From Clostridium sp. 'deep sea' (lineage in GTDB: Bacteria; Bacillota; UBA994; PWPR01): DNA of 64,000 nucleotides. This document shows positions 18,354 through 26,866 of this stretch, one piece after another. The position numbers were made by a program, and so were the translations under genes. The notes beneath the pieces are model-generated. The model had not been told where the DNA came from, did not search any database, and saw nothing but the letters and a program-made list of their open reading frames with translations. The stretch spans positions 992,001-1,056,000 of the forward strand of contig NZ_CP063353.1 of assembly GCF_014931565.1 (NCBI RefSeq), read 5' to 3'. How positions within the stretch are numbered: position 1 is the stretch's first letter; each line of letters opens with the position of its first letter.

Positions 18354-19461
18354 GTTCAAAAATAAATCAAAAATATATATAAAAATTTACCTAAAATTAT
18401 TAGTATCAATAGCCATAATGACTTTTGTTTTAGGTGGTATTTTTTTAGCTTTTTTTATTTTAGGACATGATCTTATTGTATGGTATAATACTAACTCTAT
18501 ATTTTATATAATAGGTAAACTACTAGATAATAATAGACTTTTTTTCTTTATAGTCTCCTGGATATTTTGTTTATTAATAATTATTTCTTATTATGTAAGA
18601 AAAACAATTTCTTATGTAGATACAATGACCTTAGCTATAGATAAAGTATTTACTGATGATTCTAACCCTATAAAATTACCAGATGATTTAGAGGATATCG
18701 AACTAAGGCTAAATGAAATTAAATATGATAGAAGCCAAAACCAAAAACTTGCTAAAGAGGCTGAACAGCGTAAAAATGATTTGGTGGTATACTTAGCACA
18801 TGACTTAAAAACACCATTAACATCGGTGTTAGGTTATTTAACACTATTACGGGATGAAGAAAATATATCACCAAGCTTAAAACAAAAGTATTTAGAAATT
18901 GCCACCGATAAAGCTGCTCGGTTAGAGATTTTAATAAACGAGTTTTTTGATATAACACGCTTTAACTTAATGGGTTTATCACTAGAAACAACAACCTTTA
19001 ACTTGGCATTTATGCTACAGCAGATTGCCTACGAGTTTAACCCATTGTTTGCAGATAAAAATCTTACCTGTAAAGTTGACGTGCCGGATGAACTTTTTAT
19101 TAAAGGTGATGTAGGTAAATTAGAGCGAGTTTTTGACAATTTAATACGAAATGCTATAAATTATAGTTTTAAAAATAGTGAAATACAAATTATAGCTATT
19201 GAAAACGAAGACGGTGTAATAGTAAAGTTTGCAAATAGTGGAGACTCAATACCACAGCATAAACTTAGACATATTTTTGAGCAGTTTTACCGTTTAGATT
19301 CTTCTCGTGGCTCTCACACAGGTGGTTCTGGTTTAGGTTTAGCTATTGCTAAACAAATAGTAGAGCTTCATAACGGAACTATAAAGGCCACAAGTGAAAA
19401 CGAAGTTATTGAATTTGAAATATATTTACCTTTATACACATCAGAAAATCTTAAGAATTAG
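18337..19461 (+). CDS. vanS: VanS-type membrane sensor histidine kinase
   Basis: The 374-residue kinase has two hydrophobic segments (about residues 18-45 and 66-88) around a short extracytoplasmic loop, then a dimerisation helix with the phosphorylated His in YLAHDLKTPLTSVLGYL, the N box (NLIRNAINYS) and G boxes ending in GGSGLGLAIAKQIV. The HDLKTPLTSV box matches VanS of the vanC/E/G group. The start is TTG at 18337 or GTG at 18343; neither has a strong ribosome-binding site because translation is coupled to vanR (17-base overlap). It phosphorylates VanR. Confidence 0.83.
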   Translation: MKVSSRFKNKSKIYIKIYLKLLVSIAIMTFVLGGIFLAFFILGHDLIVWYNTNSIFYIIGKLLDNNRLFFFIVSWIFCLLIIISYYVRKTISYVDTMTLAIDKVFTDDSNPIKLPDDLEDIELRLNEIKYDRSQNQKLAKEAEQRKNDLVVYLAHDLKTPLTSVLGYLTLLRDEENISPSLKQKYLEIATDKAARLEILINEFFDITRFNLMGLSLETTTFNLAFMLQQIAYEFNPLFADKNLTCKVDVPDELFIKGDVGKLERVFDNLIRNAINYSFKNSEIQIIAIENEDGVIVKFANSGDSIPQHKLRHIFEQFYRLDSSRGSHTGGSGLGLAIAKQIVELHNGTIKATSENEVIEFEIYLPLYTSENLKN

Positions 19462-19499
19462 TATAGAAAATATATAGCTTATATATATTTAAAACAAAT

Positions 19500-19556
19500 A
19501 AAAAGCCTTATTTATCTTAGTACAATTAGTTTACTAAGATAAATAAGGCTTTTTTT
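19500..19556 (+). terminator. Strong terminator between vanS and the ligase gene
   Basis: A perfect stem of about 23 pairs (AAAAAGCCTTATTTATCTTA with its complement) has a nine-base loop and ends in T7. It finishes only 20 bases before the ATG of the ligase gene. No promoter fits in those 20 bases, so transcription of vanG-XY-T must either pass through this hairpin or not occur. Confidence 0.9.
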
Positions 19557-19576
19557 AAAAAGGTAAGGTGTAAAAA

Positions 19577-20626
19577 ATGAAAAAAAAGAGAATAGCAGTA
19601 ATCTTTGGAGGTCACTCAAGCGAATACTCTGTTTCATTACAGTCTGCTTCAGCAGTAATTCAAAATATTAATCAAGAAAAATATGAAACATTACTTATTG
19701 GCATTACTAAATATGGTAATTGGTATAAATATAATGGTAACATTGCAAATATCTTAAATGATAGTTGGTATAATCCTATAGATTGTGTTCCTGCGCTTAT
19801 ATCTCCAAACCGCGGATCTTCTGAAATAATTGAATTAAATAGTAAAGCCGTTATTCGACATAAGGTAGATGTTGTATTTCCTATTTTACATGGCAAATTT
19901 GGTGAAGACGGTACTTTGCAGGGCTTACTTGAACTTAGTGGCATACCTTATGTGGGTTGTGATACACTCTCCTCTGCTCTATGCATGGATAAAGATTTAG
20001 CTCACATAATTGCTAAAGTTGCTGGTGTTAAAATACCAAACTATATTGTCATTAATAAAAACACTTCAATAGTGGAAGTAATCCACAAAATAAAATCTTT
20101 AGAATACCCTCTTATTGTTAAACCCGCTAAAGCTGGTTCTTCATTCGGGATTACTAAAGTCGATAATGAAAAAGAATTATCTTTAGCCATTAAAACAGCC
20201 TCAATACACGACAAAAAAATTGTGATTGAAGAGTTTATAAAAGGATTTGAAGTAGGTTGTGCCATTTTTGGTAATGATAAATTAACTATTGGTGAGGTTG
20301 ATGAAATAGAGTTAAGTAAAGGATTCTTTAATTATACAGAAAAATATAGCTTGCAAACTTCTAAAATTCATTTACCAGCAAGACTAAATAAAAATATTAC
20401 TAATAAAGTTAAAAACACAGCTTTAAAACTCTATAAGGCATTACAATGTAAAGGATTTGCTAGAGTAGATATGTTTGTTACACCTACTGGAGAAATAGTA
20501 TTTAATGAAATAAACACTATTCCTGGATTTACCACTCATAGTAGGTTTCCTAATATGCTAAAGGGCATTGGTTTGGGTTTTACTGAAATAATTGATAACT
20601 TAATAGATTTGGCATTACAACAATGA
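19577..20626 (+). CDS. vanG: VanG-type D-alanine:D-serine ligase
   Basis: The 349-residue ATP-grasp ligase matches VanG closely in length and motifs: IAVIFGGHSSEYSVSLQSAS at the N-terminus, LHGKFGEDGTLQG, GCDTLSSALCMDKD, KPAKAGSSFGITKV, the omega-loop EKYSLQTSKIHLPAR, and FNEINTIPGFTTHSRFPNM. VanG-type ligases make D-Ala-D-Ser, which replaces D-Ala-D-Ala in peptidoglycan precursors and lowers glycopeptide affinity. Neighbouring vanXY and vanT fit D-Ser rather than D-lactate chemistry. ATG follows AAGGTAAGGTG. Cytoplasmic. All catalytic regions look intact. Confidence 0.88.
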   Translation: MKKKRIAVIFGGHSSEYSVSLQSASAVIQNINQEKYETLLIGITKYGNWYKYNGNIANILNDSWYNPIDCVPALISPNRGSSEIIELNSKAVIRHKVDVVFPILHGKFGEDGTLQGLLELSGIPYVGCDTLSSALCMDKDLAHIIAKVAGVKIPNYIVINKNTSIVEVIHKIKSLEYPLIVKPAKAGSSFGITKVDNEKELSLAIKTASIHDKKIVIEEFIKGFEVGCAIFGNDKLTIGEVDEIELSKGFFNYTEKYSLQTSKIHLPARLNKNITNKVKNTALKLYKALQCKGFARVDMFVTPTGEIVFNEINTIPGFTTHSRFPNMLKGIGLGFTEIIDNLIDLALQQ

Positions 20627-21375
20627 AAACAATTCAACTAACCCAAAAGAATATATTCTTAGGCAACCTTATTCTTGTAAATGCTAATAACCCTATTAAT
20701 GATCAATATTACAGTATTGTGCACGATTTAATGCCCTTGCATAGCATAATAGAAAATATATCACTTACAACACAGGCCAGCCAACAATTACTAAAATTGC
20801 TGCATGCTTGTAATGGTGTTAATAAAATTATACCTATTAGTGGTTACAGATCTTTATATGAGCAAATTAAAATATTAAATGATTGTTTATCCGAAAATGG
20901 CGCTGAATTTACAAACAAGTATGTAGCTAAACCAAACTGTAGTGAACATCAAACTGGCTTGGCAATAGATGTAGCAAAAAACAGTAATAATATAGATTTT
21001 ATTTGTCCTAACTTCCCTTATACTGGTTTTTGTCAGCAATTTAGAGTAGAGGCGGCTGAGTATGGATTTATAGAGCGATATCCCAGTAACAAAGAGCATA
21101 TAACAGGTATTGCTGCTGAGCCTTGGCATTTTAGATATGTAGGTTTTCCGCACTCTAAAATTATGTACGAAAATGGTTTTACACTTGAAGAGTACTTAGA
21201 CTTTATTATGCAGTATAACGTTAGGAATCCTTTTGTTTATACAAATAAACAAAATAAAATTGAAATAAGTTTTATTAAAATATATGACTCTGCAATGTTT
21301 CTTAATGTACTAGATAAACCTTTTCAAATCTCAGGAACCAACACAGATGGGATTATATATACACAATGGACTTAG
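20623..21375 (+). CDS. vanXY: VanXY-type D,D-dipeptidase/D,D-carboxypeptidase
   Basis: The 250-residue zinc peptidase of family M15B starts in the ATGA overlap with the ligase stop. The zinc ligands are visible in SEHQTGLAIDV (His and Asp) and EPWHFRYVG (His with the catalytic Glu). There is no signal peptide, which is typical of cytoplasmic VanXY and differs from membrane-anchored VanY. The enzyme removes D-Ala-D-Ala dipeptide and the terminal D-Ala of ordinary precursors, so that D-Ser precursors dominate. A C-terminal tail of about 50 residues after HSKIMYENGFTLEEYL resembles VanXY of the G group. Confidence 0.85.
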   Translation: MKTIQLTQKNIFLGNLILVNANNPINDQYYSIVHDLMPLHSIIENISLTTQASQQLLKLLHACNGVNKIIPISGYRSLYEQIKILNDCLSENGAEFTNKYVAKPNCSEHQTGLAIDVAKNSNNIDFICPNFPYTGFCQQFRVEAAEYGFIERYPSNKEHITGIAAEPWHFRYVGFPHSKIMYENGFTLEEYLDFIMQYNVRNPFVYTNKQNKIEISFIKIYDSAMFLNVLDKPFQISGTNTDGIIYTQWT

Positions 21376-23471
21376 AAAACAAATACAGTTACGGTGGCAT
21401 AGACTGCTTTCGCTTAATAGCAGCCATACTAGTAATTGCCGTACACACATCTCCATTGTTAAACATTAGTGGTTATGCTAATTTATTATTAACAAGAATC
21501 ATTGCCAGAGTTGCAGTACCATTCTTCTTTATGACTACAGGTTATTTTATGTATCAAAAAACCTCTGTTAAAGATTTTAATATCAAAAGACATTTAATAA
21601 AAATAGGCAAAGTATATGTATTAGCAATAATACTTTACCTGCCTATAAATGTTTATATGGGCTATTTTTATCATAATAATTTGTTACTAAAAATAGTAAA
21701 AGATATTCTTTTAAATGGCACATTATATCATTTGTGGTTTATGCCAGCTCTTATGACTGGTATCTGTATAGTGCATTATCTACTTAAAAAATATAGTTAT
21801 TATAAAACATTCATAGTAGTTACAATCTTATATTTTTTTGCTTTGCTTGGAGATAGCTACTCTATACTAATGCAAAATTCATACTTTTTACATGCAATAT
21901 TTACTAGGGTATTTATAGTATTTAATTATACACGTAATGGTATTTTATTTGCTCCACTTTTTATTTTTATGGGCGTAACTTTAAGTAAAAAAAATAAACA
22001 TGTTAAAAAAACATGTAAGTTGGGTTTAACATTATCCTTTAAACTCTATAGTTGAGGGCTAATTCTGCACAATTAACTCTACCATTACATGATAGTATGT
22101 TTTGCTTTAATACAACAATTCTTTTTGTACCAGCTTATTTTAACAGTACACATCACAATACCAAAAATATTAAGAAGAATGTCCCTAATTATTTACCTAA
22201 TACATCCTCTAGTTATTGTATTAATAAGGGCTTTTGCAAAAATAATTAACAATGAATATTTAGTTGATAATAACTTAGTTTTTTTTGTTTTAGTAACAAT
22301 TTTATCTATTTTTATCTCTTATATTTTTTGCAAAATTACAGAAGATAAACAACCTCAAAACCTAAAAAGCAGGGCTTGGGCTGAAATAAACCTTAAAAAT
22401 CTACAGCATAATTATCAAGAAATAAAAAATATCTTACCCAACTCATGTGAATTCATGGCTGTGGTAAAAGCCAATGCTTATGGACATGGGTCAATAAAGG
22501 TTGCCAAAACACTACAAAAATTAGGATGTAACAGCTATGCTGTAGCCTCTATTAATGAAGCAATAGAGCTACGAAAAGCGCGTATTAAGGGAGACATATT
22601 AATACTCGGCTATACTAGTATTAATGACTTATATAAGCTTAATAAATATAACTTAATTCAAACAGCTGTAGATTATAATTACGCTAAGCAACTTAACAGT
22701 TTTAACAATAACATTAGAACTCATCTTAAACTAGATACTGGCATGCATAGATTAGGAGAAGATTATAAACACATAAAAACTATTGAAAATATGCTTAAAT
22801 TGCCGAATATAATAGTAGAAGGAATTTACACCCACTTATGCGTGGCAGACAGTTTGTCTGTTTATAATATCAAGTACAGTGAATTCCAAATAGAAAATTT
22901 TTATCAGGTACTTCAAAAACTAAAATCACTTGGCTTAAAAATTCCTAAACACCATATTCAAAGTAGTTATGGGGTTGTTAACTATCCTGAACTAAAATGT
23001 GATTACGCTAGAGTAGGTATTTTTTTATATGGTAGTAAAAGCCAAGTAAAAGATGAAGTTAAAATAGAGTTAAATCTAAAACCATTATTATCAGTTAAAG
23101 CCCGTATTTCTGCAATAAAAAAAATACCAGCTCATCAACCTATAGGTTATGGCAGAAAACATATACCTATAAAGGATAGCACAATAGCCACCTTAACTAT
23201 AGGATATGCTGATGGCATACCACGCAATCTTAACAATGCCTACGTGCTTGTTAAAGATCAAAAAGCCCCAATTATTGGGCTAATTTGCATGGATCAAATG
23301 ACTGTTGATATATCAAATATAAATAATGTAAACCAAGGAGACATAGTTACTATACTGGGGGTAGATATAAATAAGGAAATAAGCGCTTTACAATTAGCTA
23401 CTAGCGCAAATATTATAACAAATGAATTATATAGCAGACTAGGGGAACGTTTAAACAGGATTTACGTCTAA
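21366..23471 (+). pseudogene. vanT: Disrupted vanT (membrane serine racemase)
   Basis: VanT proteins join an acyltransferase-3-like membrane domain to an alanine-racemase-like domain. Here 21366-22055 codes for the first seven or so membrane helices (YGGIDCFRLIAAILVIAVHTS) and 22089-23471 for the last two plus an intact racemase (PLP Lys in MAVVKANAYGHG, ICMDQMTVDI). Both lie in the same frame but TGA at 22053 and TAA at 22074 intervene. Recognisable family residues between them fall in other frames: IVEG, then LILHN, then LTLPLHDSMFCF, implying about four single-base indels within 100 bases, mostly in short homopolymers. Either the gene is decayed or the sequence has local errors. The start overlaps vanXY by 10 bases. 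Confidence 0.8.
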
Positions 23472-23817
23472 CTAATAGCTTTTGTAAGAAAATTGTATGA
23501 TTTGTTTTTGAATTTCTTAAAACTTAATTAACTAAATAATAATAACTAACTGAATCATTTGTAGTAAAATATAAATATAGACAGCAACCAAAATAACAAA
23601 AAGACAACAAGGAAAGAGGGCGTTTATTATTAGCAAGAAGCTGAAAGTTTTATTTGCATTTATCTTAACCTTAACCCTAACCCTTATCTACAAAACTGCA
23701 AGAAGTTAACAATAAATTATATTATTTGTTTTTTTAAGGTAAGATATTTTCTTACACAATAATTCTTATAATACGATTGTTCTATATATACAACAGCACC
23801 CAATAAAACAGCAGCAG
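23472..23817. other. Intergenic region with a short hydrophobic reading frame
   Basis: After vanT lie 346 bases before the next terminator. A frame at 23626-23709 (27 codons) reads SKKLKVLFAFILTLTLTLIY and then KTARS, a Lys-rich start and hydrophobic core as in small membrane or signal peptides. GGAAAGAGGG lies five bases before it, but the only start codons available are ATT or a downstream CTG, so it may not be translated. Nothing else is recognisable. Confidence 0.3.
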
Positions 23818-23850
23818 AAAAGATCGCTTAATACTCAAGCGATCTTTTCG
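23818..23850. terminator. Bidirectional terminator
   Basis: AAAAGATCGCTT and AAGCGATCTTTT form a perfect 12-bp stem with a seven-base loop. The flanking A4 and T4 serve both strands, between the convergent vanT and DMT transporter genes. Confidence 0.85.
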
Positions 23851-23887
23851 TATTTTACAGTAAGAATGTAACAAACATTAAGCAATA

Positions 23888-24826
23888 TTATTGTGATAAG
23901 CTAGTGCTTTTTTCACTAATTTGCTGTTTTAGATACCTATTTACACCCCATACCCCTAATAAAATCATGGCTCCACCAATAAAGTGATACCATTCAAAGG
24001 CTTCGTGTCTAAAGGTAACCCCTGCAATAATTGAAACTACAGTAACCAAGTTAGAAAACACGGCAGTTTGAGTTGCAGTTATTTTAGATAACGTAAAATT
24101 CATTAACGCAAAGGCAATGACAGAAGAGAATACAGCCAAATACAATAAAGGTATTAAGATACTCATATCTTTTAAAGGAGCAAAATAGTTAGTATATGCC
24201 CCCACATGTTTATATCTTAAAAAGCCAATAATACTAAAATTAACAGCTGCAACAGCAACTATTACATAGGTTAGTTCAAAGGGTGTAAACTGGGTAGATA
24301 ACTTACGAGAGTATACTGTATAACCTGCAGCAGCTATTACAGCGCCCATAGCTACCACATAACCCCATATATTACCGTCACCGCTAAATCCACTTTGCAT
24401 CATAACAATAAAAATAACCCCAGCCACCGATAAAATAATAAAAAATAATTGTTTGGGAGTAACATACTCTTTTAAAAATATCGCACTAAAAATAGTAACG
24501 AAAATTGGAATAACAGCTATCATCATTCCTACCTGAGATGAGGATATCATTTTTATACTAAACGTTTCACAAATCATATAAAGAAAAGGCTCTAAAATAC
24601 CTAAATATATTGCTAACCTAATGTTTTTTCCTTTAAAATTAACCTTAACAATTCTTGTTAAAATTAATACCGTTAAAGCTAATGTTGCTAACATATACCT
24701 TAAACCCAAAAAATGAAACGGATCAATGTGATCTAAGGCATTTTTTGTAGCTAAAAATGAAAAACCAAAAATTGTAGCATAAGCTACTCCAGCTACATAC
24801 GGCAAAATGTTCACTCTATTCCTCAT
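23888..24826 (-). CDS. EamA/DMT-family transporter
   Basis: The 312-residue protein has ten predicted hydrophobic segments in two EamA halves (about residues 8-145 and 160-300), each starting with a pattern such as GVAYATIFGFSFLATKNAL and VAMGAVIAAAGYTVYSRKLS. Drug/metabolite exporters of this type move amino acids or other small metabolites. ATG start with GGGGACAGGG upstream. It stands alone, with a 500-base gap to the proC leader, so its partner process is unknown. Confidence 0.82.
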   Translation of the reverse strand: MRNRVNILPYVAGVAYATIFGFSFLATKNALDHIDPFHFLGLRYMLATLALTVLILTRIVKVNFKGKNIRLAIYLGILEPFLYMICETFSIKMISSSQVGMMIAVIPIFVTIFSAIFLKEYVTPKQLFFIILSVAGVIFIVMMQSGFSGDGNIWGYVVAMGAVIAAAGYTVYSRKLSTQFTPFELTYVIVAVAAVNFSIIGFLRYKHVGAYTNYFAPLKDMSILIPLLYLAVFSSVIAFALMNFTLSKITATQTAVFSNLVTVVSIIAGVTFRHEAFEWYHFIGGAMILLGVWGVNRYLKQQISEKSTSLSQ

Positions 24827-25335
24827 AACCCTGTCCCCTATTCTTTATCTTTAATTGTATCTCTTTAAACTACTGCTTGAATTATAATCTATATCTTAAT
24901 TATAAATAGTAGTTTTTGAAGATTACCTTGCAGATGAATTCTATTTATATACGATAAGAGACTGCTCTCTCTACTCATCCTCACGCTAATATACTATACC
25001 TGTTAATACTTATGTAAAGCAATAGTTTTTAAATATATTTTTATAAACTAAATAATTACCTGATACTACTTACCATTTTTATTAAATAAAATACCTTTTA
25101 CATTTTTATTAGGCTCTACAGATATTAAATGAATTAGTAATTCTTCATTAGCTGATATAATTGCAACAAAGCAAATCACGTCCTATTAACTTAATATCGT
25201 ATGCAAAAAAATAAAAGATCTATACTTAAAATAAGAACCAGCTAAAGCAGTTAAACGAATAAGCAAAGTAATGAAAATACATGTTATAAGTGTGCTTTAT
25301 AAAGATATTTAACATATATTGTAATAATATTTCAA
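24827..25335. other. Intergenic region before the proC promoter
   Basis: About 500 AT-rich bases between divergent genes. On the minus strand, 24960-24985 can form a small AGAGA/TCTCT hairpin in the DMT gene leader. No reading frame or riboswitch that I recognise is present outside the T-box. Confidence 0.4.
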
Positions 25336-25364
25336 TTGACATACCTTACTAATGGAGATATAAT
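25336..25364 (+). promoter_or_regulatory. Consensus promoter of the proC T-box transcript
   Basis: TTGACA and TATAAT are both perfect and separated by exactly 17 bases. Transcription should start near 25371, giving a leader of about 250 bases before proC. Confidence 0.88.
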
Positions 25365-25370
25365 CTATAA

Positions 25371-25571
25371 AAATTCATATACACAAGCAATGATAGAGAA
25401 TAGTAAATAACGTAATGTTGTACAGAGAGTAAGAAAATGCTGAAATTCTTACCAACTAGCCTATTGAACCTACTCTTACGCTATATAACATAACTAAGTG
25501 AGCCTTTAATGGCTAATTAGGGTGGTACCGCGGGTTAACTCTCGTCCCTTGTTGTGGGATGTGAGTTTTTT
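25371..25571 (+). ncRNA. T-box leader with proline specifier, controls proC
   Basis: The conserved T-box AGGGTGGTACCGCG lies at 25519-25532 and is followed by a terminator (AACTC-TCCC / GGGA-GAGTT, then T6) at 25537-25571. Stem I shows the AGTA of the specifier loop near 25400, a GTAAGAA/TTCTTAC distal hairpin, and GAA followed by CCT and A at 25466-25472. CCT (25469-25471) is a proline codon, which matches the downstream pyrroline-5-carboxylate reductase. Uncharged tRNA-Pro should stabilise the antiterminator and switch on proline synthesis. Confidence 0.9.
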
Positions 25572-25618
25572 GTTTTTAAACAACTTTAATTAAATAATAA
25601 AAGATAAGGATGAACATA

Positions 25619-26425
25619 ATGAACAAATCAATAGGTTTTATAGGAGCTGGTAATATGGCAAAAGCCATAATAAAAGGCTTAAGCCAAAATGACATGCAAA
25701 ATAGTGAGTTATATGTTTACGATACCGATGGTAAAAAAACTGCTGATTTAATCAATGAATTTTCAGTAAATCAATTACCCTGTAATACAGAAATAGCTAA
25801 ACAATGCGATATTATTGTTTTAGCTGTAAAACCTAATATTTATAACACTGTATTAACTGAAATTAAAAGCTATTTAAACAAAGAACAAATAATAGTCTCA
25901 CTTGGTGCTGGCATAACCATTAACCAGATTGAAAACTATAGTGATATTGCGCTTAAAATTTTAAGAGTAATGCCTAATATGCCTGTATCTGTTGGTCAAG
26001 GTATGATAGCAGTTACAACTAATGAAAACGTTACTGAAGAAGAGAAAATAGCTGTTTTAAACATATTTTGTAGCTTAGGAGAGGTAGACATTATAGATGA
26101 AAGCCTAATGAACATGATACCTGCAGTTAGCAGTAGTAGCCCCGCCTTTGTTTATATGTTTATAGAGGCCTTAGCAGACGGAGCAGTACTACAAGGCATG
26201 GGCAGAAAAAAGGCCTATAAATATGCTGCTCAAGCCGTACTAGGTGCCGCCCAAATGGTTTTAGAGGCGCATAAACACCCAGGAGAATTAAAGGATATGG
26301 TCTGCTCTCCTGCTGGCACTACAATAGAGGCTGTATATTCACTAGAAAAAAGCGGCTTTAGAGGCTCCATAATTGAGGCAATGAATATTTGCACTAAAAA
26401 AACTCAAAAAATGGCCTGTGATTAA
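25619..26425 (+). CDS. proC: Pyrroline-5-carboxylate reductase
   Basis: ProC reduces pyrroline-5-carboxylate to proline with NAD(P)H. The Rossmann fingerprint IGFIGAGNMAKAI is at the N-terminus, LAVKP closes the nucleotide domain, and the C-terminal dimerisation domain has the family signature around CSPAGTTIEAV. At 268 residues it has the usual length. ATG at 25619 is chosen over the one nine bases earlier, because AAGG abuts the first and because family members start with M-N-K. A T-box with a Pro specifier controls it, so it is induced by proline starvation. Confidence 0.93.
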   Translation: MNKSIGFIGAGNMAKAIIKGLSQNDMQNSELYVYDTDGKKTADLINEFSVNQLPCNTEIAKQCDIIVLAVKPNIYNTVLTEIKSYLNKEQIIVSLGAGITINQIENYSDIALKILRVMPNMPVSVGQGMIAVTTNENVTEEEKIAVLNIFCSLGEVDIIDESLMNMIPAVSSSSPAFVYMFIEALADGAVLQGMGRKKAYKYAAQAVLGAAQMVLEAHKHPGELKDMVCSPAGTTIEAVYSLEKSGFRGSIIEAMNICTKKTQKMACD

Positions 26426-26444
26426 AATATATTCTGTTAACCTA

Positions 26445-26479
26445 AAAATGAGCTATCATTTTTAAGATAGCTCATTTTT
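26445..26479 (+). terminator. Terminator after proC
   Basis: AAAATGAGCTATC pairs with GATAGCTCATTTT, followed by further T residues, about 20 bases after the stop codon. Confidence 0.88.
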
Positions 26480-26866
26480 ACCACATATTTTAAAAAAGAT
26501 TCATTGTTATTGAATGATATATATAAAGTTGATATAGTTAATTCTTACTCACTATCAGATTTTTGATTAGCCTTAAGTACTGTATAAATGAATTGATTTA
26601 ACAACAAAAGTCAAATGTCTGTATATTCTTATATATTTTTTTTAATAATACTTAATTAATCATATACTAAACTGAACAATGACTAAATATTGCTATAAAG
26701 ACTTTAACTTCATAATCCCTTAATCAATACGAGTAAGAGCATGAAGAGTTTTGAGATTGTTTATTGCCAAGGTACTAAAATATTAAGCAGGCAAAGGTAA
26801 TAAAATTGGTATGCGTTTGCTTGAAAAAACTAGCACAACACATAGAGTGGTCAATCTCAGACCCCA
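26480..26866. other. Intergenic region between convergent proC and aspS
   Basis: These 387 bases show no reading frame with a ribosome-binding site. On the minus strand an imperfect AGTG..GTC / GAC CACT hairpin near 26845 and a later T6 may end the aspS transcript, but it is not clear-cut. Confidence 0.4.

Noticed and set aside
22052-22249. A separate 65-codon gene in the vanT gap
   Set aside because: Its segment LTLPLHDSMFCF is the expected vanT sequence in another frame, so it is a remnant of vanT and not a gene.
23671-23690. Telomere-like TTAACC/CTAACC run
   Set aside because: It is only about four imperfect units long, in a bacterial AT-rich gap, and best explained as simple-sequence chance or coding of Leu-Thr.
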